Shown piece by piece: positions 30,722-37,858 of a stretch of 38,175 nt of DNA. Within the stretch, counting starts at the first letter, position 1, and each line of letters opens with the position of its first letter. Position numbers and translations under genes: made by a program. This stretch comes from Fimbriimonadaceae bacterium (GTDB taxonomy: Bacteria; Armatimonadota; Fimbriimonadia; Fimbriimonadales; Fimbriimonadaceae), in the NCBI GenBank assembly GCA_025455775.1, contig JALOLT010000053.1, forward strand, positions 1 to 38,175, written 5' to 3'. The notes under the pieces are model-generated. The model ran no database searches. It was not told the DNA's origin and saw only the letters and a list, made by a program, of their open reading frames with translations.

Positions 30722-31732
30722 TCAAAGAATTAACATCGAATCGCCAAAACTGAGAAAACGGTACCGAGATTCGACGGCTTGACGATAGGCTTCAAACAAA
30801 GAATCAGGCCCAACAAGGGCGGCGAGCATCAAAAGCATCGTCGTTCGGGGCATGTGAAAGTTTGTGAACATTCCATCCACAACCTGGTATTTATAACTGG
30901 GCACGATGAACAGGCGACTGACCATCTCGCCGCTTCGAATCTGGCGAGGGCCAGTAGCAAAGCTCTCAAGGGTTCGAACGCTTGTGGTACCGACAGCGAT
31001 GATTCGACCCTGGCACTCCGAAACAGCTCTCACTGTCTCCTCCGGCACTCGGCAGACCTCACCGTGCATCACGTGATCCTCGACCGACTCTGATTGAACA
31101 GGTCGGAAGGTGTCGATACTCACATCCAAACTGACATGGGCTAGCTTGACTCCCTTTTCCTGCAGCTGATCCAGAATCTCTGGCGTAAAGTGGAGTCCAG
31201 CGGTAGGGGCTGCTGCACTCCCTGGAACAGAGGCATAGACTGTGTTGTATCGCTCCCGGTCCGAAAGTGTGTGACGGATATAGGGGGGCAGGGGAGCCAG
31301 TCCAATCACATCCACTTTCTTTCGCCAGTCGCTCTGGGTGTCGAATTGGATGAGTTTCTGGCCCTCACCCAAATCCTCTCGAACTTCTGCCATGAGATCC
31401 TCTCCAAAGAGAATTTTTGAGCCAGGAGCCAGCTTCTTAGCAGGCTTGGTGAGGGCGATGAACGAGCCATCCTTCACTTCTTTCAGGAGGAGAGCCTCAA
31501 CCTGGCCACCAGTGGGGCGATGCCCCAGAAGGCGCAAGGCAGTCACCCGCGTATTGTTCATCACTAAGAGGTCGCCTGCCTCGAGGAGGGAAAGGCAATC
31601 CCGAAACTGCCGATGGTGAACGTGCCCCCATTTTCGATCTAAATGTAAAAGTCGTGAAGCTGTGCGATCGGCCAAGGGTTCTTGGGCGATGAGTTCTGGG
31701 GGGAGGAAGTAGTCCAGATCCTCGACTCTCAT
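30722..31732 (-). CDS. queA: S-adenosylmethionine:tRNA ribosyltransferase-isomerase
   Basis: A 336-residue enzyme that transfers and isomerises the ribosyl part of SAM onto preQ1 in tRNA during queuosine synthesis. Family signatures are present: DLDYFLPPELIAQEPL at the N-terminus, LVMNNTRVTALRL, PLPPYIRH, YNTVYASVPGSAAAPTAGLHFT, VSLDVSIDTFRPV, and a C-terminal VDGMFTNFHMPRTTMLLMLAALVG in order. The length is normal. The ATG overlaps the HAD gene stop (ATGA), so the two are coupled. No other queuosine gene is in the window. Confidence 0.95.
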   Translation of the reverse strand: MRVEDLDYFLPPELIAQEPLADRTASRLLHLDRKWGHVHHRQFRDCLSLLEAGDLLVMNNTRVTALRLLGHRPTGGQVEALLLKEVKDGSFIALTKPAKKLAPGSKILFGEDLMAEVREDLGEGQKLIQFDTQSDWRKKVDVIGLAPLPPYIRHTLSDRERYNTVYASVPGSAAAPTAGLHFTPEILDQLQEKGVKLAHVSLDVSIDTFRPVQSESVEDHVMHGEVCRVPEETVRAVSECQGRIIAVGTTSVRTLESFATGPRQIRSGEMVSRLFIVPSYKYQVVDGMFTNFHMPRTTMLLMLAALVGPDSLFEAYRQAVESRYRFLSFGDSMLIL

Positions 31733-32430
31733 CCTACGAACTCCAAAACTTGCCTTAGGTCATTGATCCGTCCCGGTCCAGGTTCTGCTCCACGGTCAAT
31801 GAGGAGTGTTCCCATTCCCAGGGCTCTGGCTCCCTGCACATCGTCGATCGGATTGTCCCCGATGTGGAGAATCTCGCCCGGGGGCAAGCCGAGGCGGTCT
31901 AGCGCCACCCTGAAGAGTTTGGGATCTGGCTTTTCAGCCCCTTCTTCAAGCGAGGCCAGGGCGAAGTTAAAGAAGCCTGAGAGTCCAAAGTGATTCAGAA
32001 CGCGGTGGAGGCTTGCATCCCAGTTGCTGATGACAATAAGGGGGTAGTCGCGTTCCTTGAGGCCTTGCAAGGTGGGAATCACATCTTCATAAAGTCGGTA
32101 CACCTCAGATGGGGTGCCGAAAAAGACCTCGTCAGATACTCTGATGAGTTCTGGGGCAAGGGCGATATCTTCACCGAGCTGTTTGAGCCAATCCTCGCTC
32201 AGGGTGAGCCAGAAGTCTTCGAGCACCTTTGGATCCCTCCTTTGGTTCAGCAGACCATAGTGGGCCCAACGACTCCCGATCAGGCGCGAATAGGTTTCGG
32301 CTGCCACTTGTTCGTCCAGGGCGAGTCCGACTTTTCTGGCACACTTGAGGGCCACGACCGGAGGCACCCAATCCACTTCGACGAGGGTTTGGGCACAATC
32401 GAAGCTGACGACTCGGAAGGGGCTTGCCAT
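31729..32430 (-). CDS. HAD-superfamily hydrolase
   Basis: A 233-residue HAD protein with a cap domain (residues about 17-100). Motif I is VVSFDCAQTL: the nucleophile Asp11 is present, but the usual second Asp at +2 is Ala13. Motif II is LIVISNWDAS, motif III includes the Lys in EKPDPKLF, and motif IV is ILHIGDNPIDDVQGARALG. The missing +2 Asp, the general acid in phosphatases, hints at another reaction or a slow phosphatase. ATG 32430 is chosen; ATG 32442 is also possible. It is divergent from the 32479 gene and coupled to queA. Confidence 0.82.
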   Translation of the reverse strand: MASPFRVVSFDCAQTLVEVDWVPPVVALKCARKVGLALDEQVAAETYSRLIGSRWAHYGLLNQRRDPKVLEDFWLTLSEDWLKQLGEDIALAPELIRVSDEVFFGTPSEVYRLYEDVIPTLQGLKERDYPLIVISNWDASLHRVLNHFGLSGFFNFALASLEEGAEKPDPKLFRVALDRLGLPPGEILHIGDNPIDDVQGARALGMGTLLIDRGAEPGPGRINDLRQVLEFVG

Positions 32431-32462
32431 TGCTCTGCCCATTAAACCCAACCCCCCGCGAG

Positions 32463-32474
32463 TACAATAGGGGC
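32463..32474. promoter_or_regulatory. Possible shared -10 for divergent HAD and 32479 genes
   Basis: The segment GTACAATAG reads TACAAT on the plus strand (10 nt before ATG 32479) and TATTGT on the minus strand (about 20 nt before ATG 32442). One near-symmetric box could therefore serve both directions. No clear -35 is seen on either side. Confidence 0.35.
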
Positions 32475-32478
32475 AGGT

Positions 32479-32811
32479 ATGTCAAAGGTCAAAGAAGGCG
32501 ACCGCGTGAAAATCGTGGCGCGCACGCTCTCCGCTCAGGATAAGAAGGTCAATTCTTTCTTTGGTCACATGCAGGGGCTCACGGCGAAAGTGGCGAACTA
32601 TTACAGTGACGAAGAGATTGCCATTGAGGTTGACTTGGAGACTTTACCGGACATTCAACTCTCGGTTCACGAGAGTGCGACGCGCCGCATGAGAGCCAGA
32701 TTTGAAAATGAGGCCACTGAGGAAGCCAAGAAGATCCTGACGAAAGAAGAGCTGGCCTTCACTCCTCACTACATGCTTCTGGTGACAGCGGCAGATATTG
32801 AGAAGATCTGA
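32479..32811 (+). CDS. Small hypothetical protein with SH3/KOW-like start
   Basis: A 110-residue soluble protein. The first about 60 residues look like a small beta barrel (VKEGDRVKIVARTL, LTAKVANYYSDEEIAIEVDL), similar in flavour to KOW/SH3-like domains. A charged helix (RMRARFENEATEEAKKILTKEEL) and a hydrophobic end (HYMLLVTAADIEKI) follow. I do not recognise a family. AGGGGCAGG before the ATG may act as Shine-Dalgarno. It is the only plus-strand gene between 24851 and 34527. Confidence 0.65.
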   Translation: MSKVKEGDRVKIVARTLSAQDKKVNSFFGHMQGLTAKVANYYSDEEIAIEVDLETLPDIQLSVHESATRRMRARFENEATEEAKKILTKEELAFTPHYMLLVTAADIEKI

Positions 32812-32823
32812 GTTCTTCGGCTG

Positions 32824-32865
32824 GGCCTGGGTGAGAGGGCTTAAGGCACAGTAGGCTCCCTGGCC
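32824..32865. terminator. Weak hairpin between convergent genes
   Basis: GGCCTGGG (32824-32831) and CCCTGGCC (32858-32865) pair with one mismatch, between the stops of the 32479 gene and LtrA. No T tract is present; low confidence. Confidence 0.3.
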
Positions 32866-34115
32866 TAGCTCGCCCCTTTGTCTCGGCGTGACTCAGCAAA
32901 ATCCTCAATGTCAAAGCTGGCACCAGGCTCCTTTTCAGCCTTGTTGCCGGCAGTCTCTTCTCGCAGACCCAACATCACCTGGGTGATCCAGAGCAGAGCA
33001 ACCCAAAGAACAAGGATCCAGGCAGGAAGAGCCTTTGCCAGGGGCAAGCCGACCAGAGGCATGAGGGCGACCACTTGATGGGCCCGGACAAAGCGAATGA
33101 CTGCTTGAGTGCAAGTACCAGTTGGAACCGTGCGGTAAATGACCGTCATGGTGATCATTGACACAAAGCTACAAAGGAGAAAGATCACGCCACTGTCGCC
33201 TTTGAAGGCCTGGGTCGCGTCTAGCTTGATCGCACTCTTTACCCCGATCGCCATTCCTACGATGCCGAGCACCAAGGGGAGGTGAGAGTACATCCAAACG
33301 CGAAAACTCCTGCCGCTAGACCGATCGACAATCGCCCGAGCCTCGGCCCCGCGGATCCCCTCGAAGTAACTCCACCATGCTCCGAAAGCGATGATCCATC
33401 CCAAAATTGCCACGAGCCAATCGTGACTGTCCAGCTTTACTGATTGAAGACCAAGTACAACCGCGATGATGCTTTCACCGAGAACAACAATCGTGAACAG
33501 TCCGAAGCGTTCTGGGAGGTGGTGAATGCGGGGTGGGGCTTTAAAGTTTGCTCCCCCGGCCAAAAAAGGAGTGACAAAGTCGATCACAATGGCGGTTCCC
33601 CAAAGCCAAAACCGCCCAGGCGACGGCTGCCAAACGCTCGCGAGCCAAATCAAAGCAGCCAAGGAAAAACCTGCGATGTAGACTCCGGTCAGGGCCTGCG
33701 TTTCTGGCATTGCCCTGTGAGCTCGGACGTATTCGAACACCAAGATTGCCCGGATCGCGACGTAGGCAAGTGCGAAACCGCCAGCTTGGGCACCCATTGC
33801 CCCTTGTACATTCAGGGCGAGAGCGGCAACCGCAAACATCTGAGTCACAGTCAAGACCTTGTGTACCATGTCGTCAGAGTCAAAGCGAGTCAGATAGAAG
33901 GTCTGGCCGATCCACGCCCACCAGATGGCAACGAGGATGACCACAAACTGCCCAAAGCCAACCCAGCCATAGCTCCCATACAGGAAGAGGGCTGCCTGGC
34001 CGACTGCTACCACAAAGATCAGGTCAAAGAAGAGTTCTAGCCAGGTGACCTTGCGCTCATTGGTTCCCCCCGATTGGAGTGACGGGGGAACCACTAGGCC
34101 CGGACGAAACTTCAT
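32865..34115 (-). CDS. Low temperature requirement A (LtrA) family membrane protein
   Basis: A 416-residue protein with about 11-12 hydrophobic helices. The family start is clear: RKVTWLELFFDLIFVVAVGQAALFL, then later HLPERFGLFTIVVLGESIIAVVLGL, both hallmarks of the LtrA family. The role of LtrA proteins is poorly known; Listeria ltrA was found in a low-temperature growth screen. The frame continues 26 codons upstream, but ATG 34115 gives MKFRPGLVVPP and has TACTAT 6 nt before it with no Shine-Dalgarno, suggesting a leaderless transcript. It is monocistronic. Confidence 0.88.
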   Translation of the reverse strand: MKFRPGLVVPPSLQSGGTNERKVTWLELFFDLIFVVAVGQAALFLYGSYGWVGFGQFVVILVAIWWAWIGQTFYLTRFDSDDMVHKVLTVTQMFAVAALALNVQGAMGAQAGGFALAYVAIRAILVFEYVRAHRAMPETQALTGVYIAGFSLAALIWLASVWQPSPGRFWLWGTAIVIDFVTPFLAGGANFKAPPRIHHLPERFGLFTIVVLGESIIAVVLGLQSVKLDSHDWLVAILGWIIAFGAWWSYFEGIRGAEARAIVDRSSGRSFRVWMYSHLPLVLGIVGMAIGVKSAIKLDATQAFKGDSGVIFLLCSFVSMITMTVIYRTVPTGTCTQAVIRFVRAHQVVALMPLVGLPLAKALPAWILVLWVALLWITQVMLGLREETAGNKAEKEPGASFDIEDFAESRRDKGAS

Positions 34116-34527
34116 GGCCTCATAGTATCCGATACACGAATTCAGAATCTTCGTTAATTTTTTAGGAGACAGCCCGACTCCCCGAGGCCACACCCTTCCC
34201 TCCGCTCACGCTCCGGGACTGCGCCTCGGCGGGCCAGGAGACTGGAGAAGCAGTCGCTCCTTTTTCCCTTCCCCAAGACTTTTCGGAGCGGAAGGGTGGG
34301 GATGGGAGGCAGATTTGTTAGATCGAATCCATCTGAGAAACAGAACTTTGAGCCTGAATCCCCAGTTCTTTCACAAAAGACCTCCATCCCGACCGACGCG
34401 GCCACGAGAACCGGCAGCCATCACCCACCAAACTCAGGGACCAAAGTTCGAGATCGGGGTGCACCGCTCCGTCTCGCCAGAAACATATTAGGGCGACGTG
34501 ATGTGTTTTTGGGGCGTAGAACAAGAG
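34116..34527. other. 412-nt intergenic region with GC-rich hairpin
   Basis: No credible gene. It holds the LtrA -10-like box (34122-34127), a T-rich patch (34157-34162) and an inverted repeat CCGAGGC (34182-34188)/GCCTCGG (34223-34229) within a GC-rich stretch of the same flavour as the 14284-14344 element. A second pair, CGCTCC (34255-34260)/GGAGCG (34285-34290), follows. Short antisense frames here look like noise. Confidence 0.4.
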
Positions 34528-35037
34528 ATGATCACCTCGCTTATCCTTGTTCTCATGCAGGCCGACCAAAAATCCCCTTCTGACGCCAAGGTTGTCGACC
34601 TCAAAGACGGCTACGTTTTGGTTGTTTCTGCTTCCTATTCGATCGAGGTGCCGAAGGGCTGGGTGGTGAGCGAGGAGACCCGTTGGGGCCAGAGGAAGGC
34701 TGCTCCTGAGGAGGGGAGGGGAGAGCTTGGGGTGATGACGGCTCCTCCGGGGCGACAGACCTGGGATCAGCTGTACCGCACTTCCCTCTACTTCATTCTG
34801 CGCGAGGATGATGGGAAGGCAACCCCCTATAAGGTGACGAAGCTGGAGAATGGGCTTGAGGCTGCGACCTTTGAAGTTCTGAACAAAGAGGGCTTCGCCA
34901 ACCGCCGCTACGTCTTGGTTCGCCATCCCGAAAAAGGCCTCCTCGCCCTCTCAGTGAGGATTCCTGGAAAGGATCAAGAGAAGGAGTGGCAAAAGCACTT
35001 TGAGCGCATGGTGAAGTCGGCGAAGTTCTTGGGCTAA
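34528..35037 (+). CDS. Hypothetical exported protein (PsbP/DcrB-like pattern)
   Basis: A 169-residue protein from ATG 34528; an upstream in-frame ATG at 34498 is possible but gives a poorer leader. A very short hydrophobic signal (MITSLILVLMQADQ) is followed by one soluble domain: YSIEVPKGWVVSEE, LGVMTAPPGRQTWDQLYR, TFEVLNKEGFANRRYVLVRHPEKGLLALSVRI in order, then a C-terminal helix (QKHFERMVKSAKFLG). The 'sxxxPxGW' start and the final helix recall the PsbP/DcrB/Mog1-like fold, which is inference only. Function unknown. Confidence 0.6.
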   Translation: MITSLILVLMQADQKSPSDAKVVDLKDGYVLVVSASYSIEVPKGWVVSEETRWGQRKAAPEEGRGELGVMTAPPGRQTWDQLYRTSLYFILREDDGKATPYKVTKLENGLEAATFEVLNKEGFANRRYVLVRHPEKGLLALSVRIPGKDQEKEWQKHFERMVKSAKFLG

Positions 35038-35056
35038 GCAAGGGGTTCTTTCATCA

Positions 35057-35080
35057 CTCCGCTGGGGAGCCTTTTTGTTG
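35057..35080 (+). terminator. Weak terminator after the 34528 gene
   Basis: A short hairpin (CTCC 35057-35060 with GGAG 35066-35069) followed by CCTTTTTG, about 20 nt after the stop. The stem is only 4 bp, so it is a weak call. Confidence 0.35.
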
Positions 35081-35142
35081 TCAGAGTCAAAAAGTGATTC
35101 TGTTGTGGTCGAAGCGGGGGGAGTTGCTTTATACTTAGGGTG

Positions 35143-35767
35143 ATGAGGCAAAGTCTCTCGAAAACCAGCCTAAGCATGGTGGTTGTGGCACTCTGTGCCA
35201 TGGCCCTCGCCCCCCCCCCGCGCGATTCAAGTAAACGGTGATACGTGGTTGCCTCCCGATATCCAGGCCTGGGCAACGAATGGATCCCGCCCACTTAACT
35301 CCCATGAACGTCAGATTGTTCTGGACACAATCGCTCAGTTGCGCGCTTCAGGGCGCAACGAGGAGGCGGATCAGCTTCAGGCGATGTTGGATGCCGGAAA
35401 CATCAGGTTCACTCCGAACGACCAGTTCCCGGCAGTGACCGTGGTTGACAATGTGAACGGCGTGCCGACGGTGAGGATCTACCTCTCACCTCTCTTCTTT
35501 AGGGCACGAACCTACAACGGGCCATGGGCCAAAAAGATGTGGCGAGCGCTCGTGCTTTTCCACGAACTGGGTCATGTCCAGCAACTGATCGGCGCCAGTC
35601 CGATGCCACCCAACATGAAGCAACGTGAACTTGCCGTGCTTTAAAGACAAATTGCGTTGCTGAATATCTTGCTCAGCCAGACAGCTGACCCCGTGTTTCG
35701 CGGGATTCTCAACGACCTCATTGATGAAACCCAGGGACTCATCAACCACTGGAACAGCCAACCATGA
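35143..35767 (+). pseudogene. Broken or switched-off exported HELGH metallopeptidase
   Basis: The start is ATG 35143, with TATACT 7 nt upstream. It encodes a signal peptide (MRQSLSKTSLSMVVVALCAMALA), then a run of ten C (35210-35219). As written the frame stops at 35240-35242. With one C fewer it continues into IQVNGDTWLPPDIQ and a zincin-like domain with LFHELGHVQQLIG (HExxH zinc motif). A second lesion, TAA at 35642-35644, interrupts RELAVL*RQIALLN, where GAA (Glu) would make a natural AVLERQIALL. Downstream the frame stays open to TGA 35765-35767, which overlaps the next ATG as ATGA. This overlap supports the longer ancestral gene. Two lesions argue for a pseudogene; the C tract alone could be phase variation or read error. 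Confidence 0.7.
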
Positions 35768-36231
35768 AAAAAGAACTCAAACTCGCCTTAGCCTTCTCGA
35801 CCATCGCCCTTGCCGGAGTCCTGATTCTGGCTACCCGGAAGGGTGTCACGCAGACGCCGCCTCAAACAGATCCCTACTTCGGGGTTGGCTATCCCAATGA
35901 CCGACCTGCTGCGGGTGAGTATGGTGCCCTCCTTGAGGAGGCCTCCCGACGTCAAGGCTCGGTGGTGGCCCTCGGTTCCAAGTCGCCAATTTTGGCATTC
36001 GAAACGGCTCTGGGCCGCCCGCTGGATAACTTCGAGCGCGGCATTTTATCCTGGCATCAGCGTCAGTCCTACCGCTACGAAGTCGTGCCCTCGATGATTG
36101 GCATGCCGGTAGCGAATCTCACTGGCGAAATGAAGCTCGCCCGGGCAGTCGGTCTCCCACCGGTTCCCTTCTATGTTTCAGGCACTTTCGAAGTGTGGGT
36201 GGACAAGGATCCCTTGCCAGTCCAGCCTTGA
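35764..36231 (+). CDS. Hypothetical membrane-anchored or exported protein
   Basis: A 155-residue protein. Basic start MKKELK followed by a hydrophobic helix (LALAFSTIALAGVLILA) with no clear cleavage site, so it is probably anchored. The soluble part has SPILAFETALGRPLDNFERGILSWHQRQ and VANLTGEMKLARAVGLPPVPFYVSGTFEVWVD in order; I recognise no family. Its ATG overlaps the stop of the broken metallopeptidase gene by 4 nt, so the two were translationally coupled and may act together (for example as enzyme and partner or inhibitor), which is a guess. Confidence 0.6.
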   Translation: MKKELKLALAFSTIALAGVLILATRKGVTQTPPQTDPYFGVGYPNDRPAAGEYGALLEEASRRQGSVVALGSKSPILAFETALGRPLDNFERGILSWHQRQSYRYEVVPSMIGMPVANLTGEMKLARAVGLPPVPFYVSGTFEVWVDKDPLPVQP

Positions 36232-36433
36232 GCTGAGGAAGCAATCGAGAATTGAGCGTTGAAGCGCACGACTTTGTTTTGTTCAGCTTGGTTGGGATGT
36301 CCTCCTCAGGGTTGGGTGGCCGGAAGCTTGGCAGTCAGGAGGTGGCCAGTATTCGTGGCTTCCGACTTGTCACGTGTCGGAGCAGAAATGTAATAAAGTC
36401 TCTTCTGATTCAGGCAATCCTGTGGGAAAATGT

Positions 36434-36441
36434 TATATAAT
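36434..36441 (+). promoter_or_regulatory. -10 promoter box before the repeat-containing gene
   Basis: TATATAAT (36434-36441) contains an exact TATAAT at 36436-36441 and has TG one base before TATATA, an extended -10 form. A start of transcription near 36448 would leave a leader with AGAGGAAAA before ATG 36467. No clear -35 is seen. The preceding 36232-36433 holds no credible gene, only a 6-bp hairpin (TCCGAC/GTCGGA, 36361-36381). Confidence 0.5.
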
Positions 36442-36466
36442 GAATGAAAGAGGAAAATGCCAGAAC

Positions 36467-37274
36467 ATGCTTTTAGCCGTACTCCTCACTCAACTCAACT
36501 CAACTCAACTCAACTCAACTGAACTCAACTGATTGGTGGCGAACGCATCTCGAGTTCGAACCTCCTTCGGCTCCACCTGTTGGGGATGATCCCACTCCAG
36601 TCTTCGAGGAGGTATACGTGTTCCCTGCCTGGCGGTACCAGATAACGATGTCGATCACTCTCGTCCGCTTAGTGGAACTGGAGGCACCTGACACAGCATA
36701 TGGAAACGCAAGGAGTGAGGGGCGCGAAGGACGGCTAGTCCTTTACGCTGGGCCAAGGGACTCAGGCAATGTATCTGCTCCTCCCACCGCCTGGATCAGG
36801 GTGGAGAAGCACTGGGCTCATGGAGTGTTTGGTGGAGCTGCACCGGGAGAGCCTTCCTTTATGAATCCCGGGCCGCCTCCGGTTTTTTTCTTGGATACTA
36901 GGGGAGCTTCAGCCGACGCAGCATCCAATCTTTCTGGTGCGCCACGGTCGATCTTGTATAGGGGTGGCTATCCCCGCGTGTTACCTGACTTCGCCTCTGT
37001 CGGTCTCCCCCTGCAAGTCACAACGGAGCCTAGTCAGGTGATTCAGCTTCCTCTTGTGCCGCTCGAGTCGGAGATCGCAGGTAAGGAGTGGGCGACCCAC
37101 AAGGCGGAGTGGGTTCCACCATTCACGGCCACTTGTTCGGTGGAAGCCAAGTGGCTGTCGCCACCCTCGGGAACTTACAACTGTACAGCCAGAGCCGAGT
37201 CCGATGAAGCGTGGAGAATACTAGGATATGGCGCTGAGTCGACTGTTCAACCCCCTCCTCGGAGAAAATCATGA
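36467..37274 (+). CDS. Hypothetical exported protein with pentanucleotide repeat in its leader (frame OFF as written)
   Basis: ATG 36467 starts a hydrophobic leader, MLLAVLLT, followed by QLNST repeats coded by (CAACT)n. An in-frame ATG at 36440 could add MNERGKCQN. As written this frame stops at TGA 36530-36532. The body lies in another frame, open from 36477 to 37274. It reads TDWWRTHLEFEPPSAPPVG after the repeats and then about 220 residues, with GTG 36618 as the only start-like codon near its beginning. One extra CAACT, or two fewer, joins leader and body. The body is Pro/Gly-rich, with FPAWRYQITMSITLVRLVEL and a possible disulfide pair (TCSVEAK, YNCTARA). The family is unknown. Its stop overlaps the next ATG by 4 nt. 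Confidence 0.6.
36491..36530 (+). repeat. Pentanucleotide simple-sequence repeat (CAACT)n
   Basis: Six perfect tandem CAACT units (36491-36520), then GAACT and one more CAACT. A 5-nt unit changes the reading frame with each gain or loss. All three frames of the repeat encode cyclic forms of the same pentapeptide QLNST, without stops, so it can sit harmlessly in a coding sequence in any frame. Confidence 0.95.
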
Positions 37275-37858
37275 TCACAACCCTTATCACTATCGCTGCT
37301 TTGCACGGTCAGCAACCTCGCAATGGAGACGTGCGCCCTGGTCCAATACGCTACCCGAGCTACGAGATGCCAGAAGTGCCTCGATTCAGTGGCTTTTCCC
37401 TCGATCGGCTTGGCGATGGTTACTTGGGCTGGTCCCGTGATCTGACTTGGCCGAAGTGGGTTCCACTTGAAGAGGGCCAGAAGGACATAGACTGGCGAGA
37501 GCTTCGCATTCGGCCTGAGCCCTCTACCCTCGTTTGGGATTCAGACATCCGCTTCGGGATCGGAGTTGCCAAGGTGCCTGCAAGCTCACTTGGAAAGAAG
37601 CTTCGCATCGGCATGAGAGTGCAGGCGCGAGCGACTGGCCGTCTTGAGCCAGCCCTTATAGGGCCTAGGGGAAAGGCGAAGTCAATTTCGTTGACCAGCG
37701 AGTGGCAAGACGTTCCGGCTATGGATCTCATTGTTGAGGTCAAAAAGCATGTGGAGCCAGGCAAGCTTCTCGGTGGACGCGTCTATTATCGTGTGCAATA
37801 CCAGGGAAATGGCGAACTTTTCCTGAGGTTCAAACCCACCTGGGAGATCGTTAACTGA
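37271..37858 (+). CDS. Hypothetical exported protein
   Basis: A 195-residue protein. A very short signal-like start (MITTLITIAALHGQQ) resembles that of the 34528 gene. The mature part has a Pro-rich start, then GFSLDRLGDGYLGWSRDLTWPKWVPLEEG. A likely beta-sandwich domain follows (IRFGIGVAKVPASSLGKKLRIGMRVQARATG, VYYRVQYQGNGELFLRFKPTWEIV in order), similar in appearance to carbohydrate-binding or jelly-roll domains, though no family is recognised. It overlaps the stop of the repeat-containing gene by 4 nt (ATGA), so its expression probably depends on translation of that gene. Confidence 0.65.
   Translation: MITTLITIAALHGQQPRNGDVRPGPIRYPSYEMPEVPRFSGFSLDRLGDGYLGWSRDLTWPKWVPLEEGQKDIDWRELRIRPEPSTLVWDSDIRFGIGVAKVPASSLGKKLRIGMRVQARATGRLEPALIGPRGKAKSISLTSEWQDVPAMDLIVEVKKHVEPGKLLGGRVYYRVQYQGNGELFLRFKPTWEIVN

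Noticed and set aside
35642-35644. Recoding of the metallopeptidase stop as selenocysteine
   Set aside because: The codon is TAA, not TGA, so the presence of selD cannot explain it.
36252-36440. A 62-codon open frame before the repeat gene
   Set aside because: No Shine-Dalgarno, no domain, odd composition, and it overlaps the promoter of the next gene.
36541-36580. tRNA-like GTTCGAAC segment
   Set aside because: It resembles a T-loop on both strands because it is palindromic, but no acceptor, D or anticodon stems can be formed, and the DNA is coding (LEFEPPS).
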